From positions 186,001-250,000 of the forward strand of contig JADFAE010000010.1 in NCBI GenBank assembly GCA_015665415.1: a DNA stretch of 64,000 bases. Reading direction: 5' to 3'. Below, in pieces: positions 15,928 to 24,116 of this stretch; positions within the stretch are counted from its first letter, which is position 1; each line of letters starts with the position of its first letter. The notes below the pieces were generated by a model. That model was not told the origin of the DNA. It saw nothing but the letters and a program-made list of their open reading frames with translations, and made no database searches. The DNA comes from Roseobacter sp. Lineage in GTDB: Bacteria > Pseudomonadota > Alphaproteobacteria > Rhodobacterales > Rhodobacteraceae. Made by a program: the position numbers and the translations under genes.

Positions 15928-17010
15928 TTAACCCAGAACGCGGTCACGCTGTGCGGTGTAAACACCGGACGACAGATTCTGCCAGTTGGACGAAGCCTTC
16001 ATCGACGCATTGTAGCTGTCGTAGACGCTCTTGAAGATGTCATCACCCATGTTCTCGGACATCACCTCATTCGAGGCCTGGCCGAAGGCGTCCCAGACAG
16101 AGTCAGGGAATTCCATGACTTTAACACCACCGGCCTGCAGACGCTGCAGCGCTGCACCGTTGTTGTTGAGGAACTGCGCAAGGCTCCACTGGTGCGCTTC
16201 ACCAGCTGCGATCTCAATAACCTTCTGGTGCGCCGGCGACAGGCCTTCAAAGACCTCACGGTTGGTGGCCAGCGACAGGGCCGCACCTGGCTCGTGGAAA
16301 CCTGCGGTGTAATAGGTCTTGGTGATTTCCTGGAAACCGGCTTTTTCATCCGCCCAGGGGCCGATCCACTCGGTGCCGTCGATGGCACCGGAGGACAGCG
16401 CCTGATACACTTCGGAGCCGGGGATGTTCTGAACCGAGGCACCCAGTTTGCCCAGCGCCTTGCCGCCCAGACCAGGCATACGGAACTTCAGACCGTTAAA
16501 GTCTTCGGGGCTGTTGATCTCTTTCGAGTACCAGCCGCCGGCCTGTGCGCCGGTGTTGCCTGCGATAAAGGACTTCAGGCCAAAAATCTGACCCAGCTCG
16601 TCATGCGCCTGCATGCCGCCGGCATGGTGATACCAGTTCAGCAGTTCCTGCGCGGTCATGCCAAAAGGCACTGAGGTGAAAAAGGCATAGGCCGGGTGTT
16701 GACCTACAAAGTAGTAGTCAGCCGCGTGATACATGTCGGCCTGACCGGAAGATACCGCGTCAAACACTTCAAAGGCACCAACCAGTTCACCGGCAGCCTT
16801 GATCTCAACAGTCAGGTCACCGTCGGTCATGGCGGTGATGCTGTCGGCAACGCGCTGAGCGGAATCAAACACGCCCGCCAGACCACGACCCCAAGAGGTC
16901 ACCATGGTCAGGGTGCGCTTACCCTGTGCATAGGCCGGTGCGGCCAGAGTGGTTGCAGCTGCGGCGGTCCCGCCCAGCGCAGAGGTTTTCAAAAAAGAAC
17001 GACGATCCAT
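15928..17010 (-). CDS. dctP: TRAP transporter substrate-binding protein (TakP/FcbT1 type)
   Basis: A 360-residue periplasmic protein with a twin-arginine leader (MDRRSFLKTSALGG, cleavage near AYA-QG). The mature part shows TRAP binding-protein motifs: VTSWGRGLAGVFDSAQRVAD, LKFRMPGLGGKALGKLGAS with the conserved Arg that binds the substrate carboxylate, and YQALSSGAIDGTEWIGPW. The GTEWIGPW and TAGFHEPG stretches are typical of the branch that contains TakP, which binds 2-oxo acids, and FcbT1, so a 2-oxo or hydroxy acid is a reasonable guess. Start codon has GGAGGAGC upstream. It is the first gene of the operon and is divergent from a sensor kinase gene. Confidence 0.9.
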   Translation of the reverse strand: MDRRSFLKTSALGGTAAAATTLAAPAYAQGKRTLTMVTSWGRGLAGVFDSAQRVADSITAMTDGDLTVEIKAAGELVGAFEVFDAVSSGQADMYHAADYYFVGQHPAYAFFTSVPFGMTAQELLNWYHHAGGMQAHDELGQIFGLKSFIAGNTGAQAGGWYSKEINSPEDFNGLKFRMPGLGGKALGKLGASVQNIPGSEVYQALSSGAIDGTEWIGPWADEKAGFQEITKTYYTAGFHEPGAALSLATNREVFEGLSPAHQKVIEIAAGEAHQWSLAQFLNNNGAALQRLQAGGVKVMEFPDSVWDAFGQASNEVMSENMGDDIFKSVYDSYNASMKASSNWQNLSSGVYTAQRDRVLG

Positions 17011-17259
17011 TATAGTGCTCCTCCCATAAGTAGTCCCTATGTCCAGCTTGGGCCGGACGGATCTTTTCGAGTGGCGCCAGCCTAGCGGTGCCGCGCGCCA
17101 TGTGAATACCTACTACTGCGTAGACGTTACGAAAAACCCCGGAATCCCTTGAGATCCTGCATCATTTCCCCAAATATGGCACCAGTTCTGCGCCAAAATG
17201 ATCAATAATCGCGGCATCGGTCTTTGATTCGCTCCACGGATTGCGTAACGATTCGTCCC

Positions 17260-18696
17260 ATGGCCATATTGCGCACCCTCTTTCGTCCGAACTACGCACA
17301 AAAACTGTCGATCCTCGCCACTCTGCCGCTGGTGATTGCCGTGGCCGCGATTGCGGTTCTGGTGGCCTATCAGTCGCGCAGCGCTGCCGAACGCGAGATC
17401 CAGGCTTTGGAGCGACAGCTGCTGGAGGCCAAGAAGGCCGAGCTGCGCAACTATGTGACCCAGGCCCGCAACGGGTTTTCCTTTATTTATGGCCGCGCGG
17501 CACCAGATGACGCGGCTGCCAAGGAACAGGTCAGCCAGATCCTGTCCTCTATGATCTACGGCACCGACGGGTTCTTCTTTGTTTATGATTACGACGGCAC
17601 CAATCTGGTGAGCCCGCGCCAAACTGAGTTTATTGGCCGCAATTGGACTGGTCTGACCGACAGCCAGGGCACCCCGGTGGTGGATGAGCTTATTCGAATT
17701 GCCCGCCAGGGCGCAGGCTGGCACAGTTTCATGTGGCAAAAACCCTCCACCGGGGAAGAAGCCCGTATGATCGCCTATGTGGTAGGGCTGCAGGACTGGC
17801 GGTGGGCGGTGGGCACCGGCGTGTTCATTGATGATGTACTGGCATCGGTTGCCACCGCACGGGCCGAAGTCGAAGCCCGCGTGCAGCGGACCTTTCTTTA
17901 TATCGGCGGCATCGCCCTGGCCGCGCTCATCGTGGTCTTTGCCTCGGGCATGGTGCTCAATATCCGCGAACGCCGTTTGGCCGATGCCAAGCTGAAAGAG
18001 CTGACCCAGCGGGTCTTTGACACCCAGGAAGAAGAGCGCGGAAGGGTGGCACGGGAATTGCATGATGGCATCAGCCAGCTGCTGGTCGGGGTGCGATATG
18101 CCCTGGACAATGCAAGCCGACGGCTGAAACGCGGTGATCTGGAACGCGCTTTGCCGCCGCTGGACAGCGGCATCGAAAACCTGGCTGACGCCATCACGGA
18201 GGTCCGCCGGATCAGCCGTGATCTGCGCCCCGGTGTTCTCGATGACCTGGGGCTTGGGCCCGCTCTAAAGGTTCTGACTGACGATTTTTCCGCCCGGACC
18301 GGCATCAAATCCAGTTTCAGCACGGTGGTGTTTCGCAACCGGCTCGACCCCGAGGCCAAGACCGCGCTGTACCGCATCGCCCAGGAGGCGCTGATGAATA
18401 TCGAGCGCCATTCGGATGCCAGCGAGATGACCATGGACCTGCGCGGCCACGCCAAGGGCGCCACCATGCGCATAACCGACAACGGCCGTGGCCTGCCCGC
18501 CGATCAGGACCGCATGGGGCCGGGCATTGGTCTGCGCAATATGCAAGAGCGGATTGAGCAACTTGACGGCACCTTACGCATTCTGTCATCACGTGGCACC
18601 CAAAGCGGCACCGTGATTGAGGCCATCCTGCCCCTGAGCCATCTGTTGGCACCGGGCGAGACCCTGGGCGAAGATCTGCGCGCCAAATCGTCCTGA
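17260..18696 (+). CDS. Cache-domain sensor histidine kinase, NarX/DegS-like
   Basis: A membrane kinase of about 478 residues. It has a first span (about 16-38), an extracellular single Cache domain (about 40-190, with GTDGFFFVYDYDGTNLVSP and DWRWAVGTGVFIDDV) and a second span (about 207-228). The HisKA_3 domain carries His in EERGRVARELHDGISQLLVG, and the ATPase domain shows ALMNIERHSDA and ITDNGRGLP. Cache domains bind small carboxylates or amino acids in the periplasm. It is divergent from the TRAP operon and followed by its response regulator, so it probably senses the TRAP substrate. The ATG at 17260 gives the conserved start; an upstream ATG at 17224 is less likely. Confidence 0.88.
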   Translation: MAILRTLFRPNYAQKLSILATLPLVIAVAAIAVLVAYQSRSAAEREIQALERQLLEAKKAELRNYVTQARNGFSFIYGRAAPDDAAAKEQVSQILSSMIYGTDGFFFVYDYDGTNLVSPRQTEFIGRNWTGLTDSQGTPVVDELIRIARQGAGWHSFMWQKPSTGEEARMIAYVVGLQDWRWAVGTGVFIDDVLASVATARAEVEARVQRTFLYIGGIALAALIVVFASGMVLNIRERRLADAKLKELTQRVFDTQEEERGRVARELHDGISQLLVGVRYALDNASRRLKRGDLERALPPLDSGIENLADAITEVRRISRDLRPGVLDDLGLGPALKVLTDDFSARTGIKSSFSTVVFRNRLDPEAKTALYRIAQEALMNIERHSDASEMTMDLRGHAKGATMRITDNGRGLPADQDRMGPGIGLRNMQERIEQLDGTLRILSSRGTQSGTVIEAILPLSHLLAPGETLGEDLRAKSS

Positions 18697-18766
18697 TCCG
18701 GGTCCGCAGATCTGGTGGCTGGCTGCAAATCCGCCTGCAACCCGGACGGAGGCAAAGAGGAATGAC

Positions 18767-19411
18767 ATGAACAATATTGTGCGGGTTCTGATCGTTGACG
18801 ACCACCCGATGGTTGCCGAGGGCATTCAGTCCATCCTCGAAACCTATGACGATATCGAAGTTCTGGCCTGTCTCAACGATGGTGCGGAAGCGGTGGAACA
18901 GGCAGCCCAACTGACCCCCGATGTGATCCTGATGGATCTCAACATGCCGCGCCTGGGCGGTCTCAGTGCCACCGAAATGATTCTCGAACGTCTGCCCGGC
19001 ACCCGTATCGTGATCCTGTCCATGCATGACAGTCCGGAATATATCTCCACCGCCCTCAGCCATGGGGCCAAGGGCTATATTCTCAAGGATGTGCAAACCG
19101 AAGAGATCAAACAGGCCATCGATGCGGTAATGCGCGGCGAGTGCTATCTGTGCACCGGCGCAAAAGGCTCGCTCCAGCCCAAGGATGGCGAGACCCGCGA
19201 GGCCTTGACCGGGCGCGAGCAAACCATCCTGCTGGAGCTGGCGCAGGGCAAATCCAACCGCGAGGTGGCCGAAACGCTGGATATTTCAGTGCGCACCGTC
19301 GAGACCCACCGCAAGAACATCAAGCGCAAGCTTGGGATCTCTTCGACTGCCGGTCTCACCCGTTATGCGCTGGAGCACGGCATGCTACAAGGTACCGGCC
19401 ACGAGTTCTGA
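18767..19411 (+). CDS. NarL/FixJ-family response regulator
   Basis: A 214-residue regulator with a receiver domain (Asp pair in LIVDDHPMV, phospho-acceptor Asp57 in VILMDLNMPRLGG, Lys in GYILKD) and a LuxR-type helix-turn-helix at about 145-205 (LTGREQTILLELAQGKSNRE, LDISVRTVETHRKNIKRKLG). It is the cognate partner of the HisKA_3 kinase 70 bp upstream, the normal pairing for this kinase class. The likely target is the divergent TRAP operon. A GGAGGCAAAGAGG ribosome site precedes the start. Confidence 0.9.
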   Translation: MNNIVRVLIVDDHPMVAEGIQSILETYDDIEVLACLNDGAEAVEQAAQLTPDVILMDLNMPRLGGLSATEMILERLPGTRIVILSMHDSPEYISTALSHGAKGYILKDVQTEEIKQAIDAVMRGECYLCTGAKGSLQPKDGETREALTGREQTILLELAQGKSNREVAETLDISVRTVETHRKNIKRKLGISSTAGLTRYALEHGMLQGTGHEF

Positions 19412-19423
19412 GGGCAGATTTGC

Positions 19424-20305
19424 CTAGTCCTTGAGCCCGTCACTGCGCAGCCTGGCGCGTTGATGATGGCGCGGCAGAACCCGACCATAGAGCTGCCTGG
19501 TCCGCTCGACCCCGCCGCACATGCCTTTGGTCTCCACAAAGGAAAAGATCCCCACGTAGCGCCGTCGCGCACCGCGCATCGCAGTCACCCGGTGCAGGGA
19601 ATGGCGACCACGAAAGATCTGCAAATCCCCGGGTTGCAGATCAATGCTGCGCACCTGGGGGTTCTGTCCCGCAAGCACCCGCGCCACCCCACCAAAATTC
19701 TCATCCCGCGCGCTGCGCAGATTGGGCGCATATTCAAAGACACCGCCCTCCTCCGGGTTCTGAATCGCCAAAGTCACGGTGTAGGTGTTGGTGTCAAAAT
19801 GCCAGGGAAAGCCCTCGCCCTCTTCTACCATGTTGATGATCACATCCGCCAAAGGGTCGTCATAGCGAAAGAAACGGTGCTCAGGTTCCTCCAGGGCCGC
19901 ACGAATGAAGGGCATGAATTCCGCCGCCTCATACAGGCGGCGTAGCGGGCTATTGGGGCCAAAACGATCCGCCGGAATAAAGCCGTTAGAGCGATCGTAA
20001 AACTGCCGCACTGGATGCTCGAATGGCAAGCTGGGATCATCTTTTGAAAAATAGGCATTGGTGCGACTGGTGGACAGATGCGCAAAGCAGGACAGCTGCT
20101 CTGCCTCTTTCACCAGGGCTGCAACGCCCTGCGCATTCGCAAACCCGGGCAGGATGGCACAGCCGTCCTCCGCCAGATCCCGCCGCAGATCTGCCAGCAG
20201 CCGCTCAAAGGCCGGGGATTGGGGCAGGTCGATCGGATAGCGCCCCAGATCAACAACGTCACTCAGGTCGAACTCAGGCGAGCCGCCCGTATGTTTTCCT
20301 GCCAT
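19424..20305 (-). CDS. 2-oxoglutarate/Fe(II)-dependent oxygenase superfamily protein
   Basis: A 293-residue cytosolic protein. The iron facial triad is visible: HFD in EGFPWHFDTNTYTVTLAI (about residue 185) and the distal His in RGRHSLHRVTAMRG, followed by RRRYVGIFSF, whose Arg would bind the 2-oxoglutarate carboxylate. The N-terminal part has ARDEN-independent helical features and the DGCAILPGFAN motif common in phytanoyl-like oxygenases; the sequence resembles the ArpA/HalD-type group. The substrate is unknown. It is convergent with the response regulator gene (12 bp apart). ATG 20305 is chosen because GGGGGACGC precedes it. Confidence 0.75.
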   Translation of the reverse strand: MAGKHTGGSPEFDLSDVVDLGRYPIDLPQSPAFERLLADLRRDLAEDGCAILPGFANAQGVAALVKEAEQLSCFAHLSTSRTNAYFSKDDPSLPFEHPVRQFYDRSNGFIPADRFGPNSPLRRLYEAAEFMPFIRAALEEPEHRFFRYDDPLADVIINMVEEGEGFPWHFDTNTYTVTLAIQNPEEGGVFEYAPNLRSARDENFGGVARVLAGQNPQVRSIDLQPGDLQIFRGRHSLHRVTAMRGARRRYVGIFSFVETKGMCGGVERTRQLYGRVLPRHHQRARLRSDGLKD

Positions 20306-20539
20306 GCTGCGTCCCCCGTTTTGGTTGGTAGCAGCTTTACAGTGTCGCCTTCCTCTGCCCGGTTCTGTTTCAAAACGGACCACAAGACGGCGGTTTCAGG
20401 CGGCCTGATTGCGACCTCACGCCGCAAACAAAGCATTTTCCGTCAGTAAAGCTGTCCTGTTTTTCCAAAAATGTCGCCACTACCGAGTCCTGACGCAATA
20501 AAATGTCCCAAATCGGCGAATTTTCATACTCTTTGCCTG

Positions 20540-20568
20540 TTGACGCCCCCAGCTCGCACACATAATGT
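20540..20568 (+). promoter_or_regulatory. Sigma-70 promoter of the ilvBN operon
   Basis: TTGACG (20540-20545) and TAATGT (20563-20568) are separated by exactly 17 bp. Transcription would start near 20575, about 25 bases before the leader peptide. It is the best housekeeping promoter match seen upstream of ilvB. Confidence 0.7.
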
Positions 20569-20599
20569 CCGCTGCAACGCAGTAAAGGAGAGCCGGGCC

Positions 20600-20647
20600 A
20601 TGACCAGCCTAGTCGTAATCGTAGGAACCAAGCGCATGGGCCGGTAA
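20600..20647 (+). CDS. ilvL: ilv leader peptide
   Basis: A 15-codon reading frame, MTSLVVIVGTKRMGR-stop, begins 6-10 bases after an AAAGGAG ribosome site. Residues 4-8 are Leu-Val-Val-Ile-Val, five consecutive branched-chain codons, the regulated amino acids of the downstream acetolactate synthase. The frame ends upstream of a terminator hairpin, and its last codons contain one arm of the competing hairpin. This is the classic composition of an attenuation leader. It is too short to be found by gene callers. Confidence 0.82.
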   Translation: MTSLVVIVGTKRMGR

Positions 20648-20703
20648 CGGTAGACCACAATCAAACCCATGCGCCTCCCCTTAAACAAGCGGAGGCTTTT
20701 TTT
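20632..20703 (+). promoter_or_regulatory. Transcription attenuator of ilvBN
   Basis: Arm A GCGCATGGG (20632-20640, inside the leader peptide) pairs perfectly with arm B CCCATGCGC (20666-20674). The terminator stem GCCTCC (20673-20678) with GGAGGC (20691-20696) is followed by seven T. Arm B and the terminator stem share bases 20673-20674, so A:B weakens the terminator. A ribosome stalled at the early Leu/Val/Ile codons leaves A free and favours read-through; one that reaches the stop codon covers A and allows termination. The structures are seen directly; the mechanism is inferred from enterobacterial attenuators. Confidence 0.8.
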
Positions 20704-20743
20704 ATGCGTAATGGACGATGCCGCCAATTGGAGCAAAAAGCAG

Positions 20744-22495
20744 ATGACACGTGAAATGACCGGCGCAAAGATGGTTGTCGAAGCCCTGAAAGAACAGGGT
20801 GTCGACACAATATTTGGATACCCAGGTGGCGCCGTACTTCCGATCTATGATGAAGTTTTCCAGCAAAACGATATCCGCCATATTCTGGTCCGCCACGAAC
20901 AGGGCGCGGTGCATGCCGCCGAGGGCTATGCCCGCTCGACTGGCAAGCCGGGTGTTGTGCTGGTGACCTCTGGCCCCGGTGCCACCAATGCGGTGACCGG
21001 CCTTACGGATGCCTTGCTGGACTCCATTCCGCTGGTGGTTCTCACCGGTCAGGTGCCTACGTTCATGATCGGCTCCGATGCCTTTCAAGAGGCCGATACC
21101 GTGGGCATCACCCGCCCTTGCACCAAACATAACTGGCTGGTGAAAGATACCGATCAGCTGGCTGCAACCCTGCACGAAGGCTTTCATGTTGCCACCTCCG
21201 GCCGCCCTGGCCCGGTGCTGATCGACATTCCAAAAGACGTCCAGTTCGCTACCGGCACCTATGAGCCCGCCAAGCCAACCGCCTCGCATTATCAGCCGGC
21301 GGTCAAGGGCGACATGGAAGAGATCACCGAACTGGTTGCCGCATTGGAAGTGGCTGAACGGCCCGTGTTCTACACCGGTGGCGGTGTCATCAATTCCGGA
21401 CCCGCAGCCAGCCAACTGCTGCGCGAACTGGTCGAAGCCACCGGCATTCCGATCACCTCGACTCTGATGGGTCTGGGTGCCTATCCGGCCTCTGGCAAGA
21501 ACTGGCTGGGCATGTTGGGCATGCACGGTCTTTATGAAGCCAATCTGGCGATGCATGACTGCGATCTGATGATCAATATCGGCGCGCGGTTCGATGACCG
21601 GATCACCGGCCGTCTGGATGCCTTTAGCCCGAACTCCATAAAGGCCCATATCGATATCGACCCCTCCTCGATCAACAAGGTGATCAAGGCCGATATCCCG
21701 ATTGTTGGCGATGTCGCCCATGTGCTCGAGGATATCCTCAAGGTTTGGAAAGCGCGTGGCCGCAAGGTCAACCGCGAGGCCATTGCCAAGTGGCAGGAAC
21801 AGGTCAGCGAATGGCGCAAGGTGAACTGCCTCGCCTTTGCCGCAGATGAAAAGACCATCAAGCCGCAATACGCCCTGCAGCGCCTGGAAGAGCTGACCAA
21901 GAAACATGACCGCTACATCACCACCGAGGTGGGGCAGCACCAGATGTGGGCCGCGCAGTATCTGAATTTTGAAGATCCCAACCGCTGGATGACATCCGGT
22001 GGGCTCGGCACCATGGGCTATGGCTTTCCGGCCTCCATCGGGGTGCAGATGGCACATCCGGATGCGCTGGTGATCAACGTCGCCGGCGAGGCCTCCTGGC
22101 TGATGAATATGCAGGAGATGGGCACCGCTGTGCAGTATCGCCTGCCGGTAAAACAGTTCATCCTCAACAACGAACGCCTGGGCATGGTGCGCCAGTGGCA
22201 GGAACTCTTGCATGGTGAGCGCTACAGCCACTCCTGGTCCGAAGCGCTGCCCGATTTCGTCAAGCTCGCCGAGGCCTTTGGCGCCAAAGGGATCATCTGC
22301 AAGGATCCAAAAGATCTGGACGACGCCATCATCGAGATGATCGAATATGAGGGGCCAGTGATCTTTGACTGCCTGGTGGAAAAGCACGAGAATTGCTTCC
22401 CGATGATCCCTTCGGGCAAGGCGCACAATGAGATGCTGATGGGCGAAGCCGACACCCAGGGCGTCATCCAGTCCACCGGTGCGGTGCTGGTCTAA
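20744..22495 (+). CDS. ilvB: Acetolactate synthase large (catalytic) subunit
   Basis: A 583-residue ThDP enzyme for the first common step of valine, leucine and isoleucine synthesis (pyruvate plus pyruvate or 2-oxobutyrate). The catalytic Glu region GVDTIFGYPGGAVLPIYDE is near residue 40. The FAD-binding middle and the C-terminal ThDP domain are complete (MTSGGLGTMGYGFPASIG, VKQFILNNERLGMVRQWQ). In the ThDP/Mg motif the usual GDGS or GDAS reads GEAS. The start MTREMTGAKM at 20744 has GGAG upstream and matches the family; ATG 20711 just behind the attenuator T-run is an alternative. The small subunit gene follows 66 bp later. Confidence 0.95.
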   Translation: MTREMTGAKMVVEALKEQGVDTIFGYPGGAVLPIYDEVFQQNDIRHILVRHEQGAVHAAEGYARSTGKPGVVLVTSGPGATNAVTGLTDALLDSIPLVVLTGQVPTFMIGSDAFQEADTVGITRPCTKHNWLVKDTDQLAATLHEGFHVATSGRPGPVLIDIPKDVQFATGTYEPAKPTASHYQPAVKGDMEEITELVAALEVAERPVFYTGGGVINSGPAASQLLRELVEATGIPITSTLMGLGAYPASGKNWLGMLGMHGLYEANLAMHDCDLMINIGARFDDRITGRLDAFSPNSIKAHIDIDPSSINKVIKADIPIVGDVAHVLEDILKVWKARGRKVNREAIAKWQEQVSEWRKVNCLAFAADEKTIKPQYALQRLEELTKKHDRYITTEVGQHQMWAAQYLNFEDPNRWMTSGGLGTMGYGFPASIGVQMAHPDALVINVAGEASWLMNMQEMGTAVQYRLPVKQFILNNERLGMVRQWQELLHGERYSHSWSEALPDFVKLAEAFGAKGIICKDPKDLDDAIIEMIEYEGPVIFDCLVEKHENCFPMIPSGKAHNEMLMGEADTQGVIQSTGAVLV

Positions 22496-22561
22496 GCGCG
22501 AATCGGAACAGAATTTTGCAGGGCCATCGCGCCCTGCCCCGAATTTAGGAAAGGGACATAA

Positions 22562-23122
22562 ATGTCTGCCCTACATATCAAAAAAGGCTCGACCAAGCAC
22601 TCGGCCTATAACCTACGTCCCAATTTTTCGGACGTTCAGGAACAACACACTCTGGCCGTGGTGGTCGAAAACGAACCCGGGGTTCTGGCCCGTGTCATTG
22701 GATTGTTCTCGGGACGGGGTTACAATATCGAAAGCCTCACCGTTGCAGAAGTCGACCACACCGGCCACCTGAGCCGTATTACCGTGGTCACTACCGGGAC
22801 GCCGCAGGTGATCGAACAGATCAAAGCGCAGCTGGGTCGCATCGTTTCGGTCCATGAGGTGCATGACCTTACCGTCGAGGGCCCCTCGGTGGAGCGCGAA
22901 CTGGCGATTTTCAAGGTTGTTGGCGACGGCGAAAAACGCGTCGAAGCCCTGCGTCTGGCTGATATCTTCCGGGCCAATGTGGTCGACAGTACCCTGAACA
23001 GCTTCATTTTTGAAATCACCGGCGCGCCGGACAAGATCGATGCCTTTGCCGATCTGATGCGCCCCCTAGGGCTGGCTGAAGTGGCCCGAACTGGTGTCGC
23101 AGCTCTCTTGCGCGGCGCCTGA
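22562..23122 (+). CDS. ilvN: Acetolactate synthase small (regulatory) subunit
   Basis: A 186-residue regulatory subunit with an N-terminal ACT domain that binds valine (HTLAVVVENEPGVLARVIGL, FSGRGYNIESLTVAEVD) and a C-terminal ferredoxin-like domain (RELAIFKVVGDGEKRVEALR and GLAEVARTGVAALLRG). Its length is that of the two-domain alphaproteobacterial form. It binds IlvB and gives feedback inhibition. The start has GGAAAGGGAC upstream. It is the last gene of the attenuator-controlled operon and is followed by a terminator. Confidence 0.94.
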   Translation: MSALHIKKGSTKHSAYNLRPNFSDVQEQHTLAVVVENEPGVLARVIGLFSGRGYNIESLTVAEVDHTGHLSRITVVTTGTPQVIEQIKAQLGRIVSVHEVHDLTVEGPSVERELAIFKVVGDGEKRVEALRLADIFRANVVDSTLNSFIFEITGAPDKIDAFADLMRPLGLAEVARTGVAALLRGA

Positions 23123-23150
23123 AAATCCGGTGTCAACTGACGCTTCGTAC

Positions 23151-23180
23151 AAAGGCCGGTCTTGCACCGGCCTTTTGCAT
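23151..23180 (+). terminator. Intrinsic terminator after ilvN
   Basis: AAAGGCCGGT-CTTGC-ACCGGCCTTT, a 10-bp stem ending in T residues and followed by TGCATTTT, lies 28 bp after the stop codon. Confidence 0.85.
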
Positions 23181-23224
23181 TTTCCGCGGAGCCTGACGGA
23201 TAGTGATCTGTCTTTTTTCTGACC

Positions 23225-23410
23225 TTATTCGCTGACCTTTTCTGTGACCAGGCGACAAGCCGAAGCTGCCGGGAAACCCACAGTCGCAAAGCGCATCAGA
23301 CGGCGGTTGACAGATCTGCCAGAGCCACGCAGCTGGCTCAAATAGAGAGAGCGCAGGTCAGTAGGGGTCGGGACCAATTCAAAAGGATCCAGATCCCGGA
23401 TACGGCCCAT
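23225..23410 (-). CDS. Possible small protein, unknown
   Basis: A clean 61-codon frame starting MGRIRDLDPFELVPTPTDLR, with a basic middle (RGSGRSVNRRLMRFAT). It lies 61 bp behind the unknown gene 23472-23966 on the same strand, with GTTTGGGGC before the ATG. No family is recognised. The balanced amino-acid composition is protein-like, but a 61-codon frame in GC-rich DNA also arises by chance, so it is only a candidate. Confidence 0.3.
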   Translation of the reverse strand: MGRIRDLDPFELVPTPTDLRSLYLSQLRGSGRSVNRRLMRFATVGFPAASACRLVTEKVSE

Positions 23411-23471
23411 TGCCCCAAACTACGAGGCCCAGACCAACGGCCCTCACATCAGTCAGCAGTTCAGATCCAAC

Positions 23472-23966
23472 TCATGCGCTGCGCAGTGTGCCAGACCGGC
23501 CAGCTGGGAACAGAATGACGTTTTGGGATGCCTTGTTCGCCCCTGTCGCGGCCTCCACTCCAAGATCTTGTCCAGCCTCGTCGTCCAGACGCGGCCTCAC
23601 AACAGAGGAATCCTGGCGGGTCACTAAACCCGCCTCATCCTGCCCCTCCCGGCAGGAGAAGTTTGGCGCAGCAACAGCGTCATCCACCAGCTCCGGCTTG
23701 GGAACAAATGGAATGACAAGGGGCTCGCTGTCGCCAACGAGATCCTCCACCAACTCAGGACAACCAGGTTCCAGCAGAACCTGAATAGTCTCGGCCAACC
23801 GCACGTCCCCTTGCAACCTAAGGCCGAAAGAAACCCAGTCTCCAACACAAATAGCAAACGTGTCTAAGGTGCCAGGATGGGAATAAAATGCCAGATCCCC
23901 TTGGTCCTCACACCAAATTATCGCTTTTCCAGCGGTAACGTCACGCCAAAGAACAATTCCAATCAT
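23472..23966 (-). CDS. Conserved-looking hypothetical protein
   Basis: A 164-residue soluble acidic protein. The N-terminal half (MIGIVLWRDVTAGKAIIWCE, GDLAFYSHPG, DTFAICVGDWVSFGLRLQGD) reads like a small beta-barrel of the cold-shock/OB type, since the GKAIIWCEDQGDLAFY and VGDWVSFGL pieces resemble the strand pattern of such domains. The C-terminal half is acidic, low in order and probably flexible. The ATG has GAGG 8 bp upstream. It is divergent from an XRE regulator gene. I do not know the family; the OB-like reading is an inference. Confidence 0.6.
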   Translation of the reverse strand: MIGIVLWRDVTAGKAIIWCEDQGDLAFYSHPGTLDTFAICVGDWVSFGLRLQGDVRLAETIQVLLEPGCPELVEDLVGDSEPLVIPFVPKPELVDDAVAAPNFSCREGQDEAGLVTRQDSSVVRPRLDDEAGQDLGVEAATGANKASQNVILFPAGRSGTLRSA

Positions 23967-24116
23967 AACGGGCCTCGTATCTTGGACAGTTCAATTTTGG
24001 TCCAAATACGCACGTTTCAACATTGTGAAAAATGCGTCGGCGCATTGCATTTTGTGTCTACATCTCTAGGGTTTTGACGTAAGAATGATACAAGCTGACG
24101 CTGATTAGCACCTAAG

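Noticed and set aside
20702-22426. A 574-codon open frame antisense to ilvB
   Set aside because: It mirrors a strongly conserved enzyme, has no family features and is explained by GC-rich codon bias that suppresses stop codons on the opposite strand.
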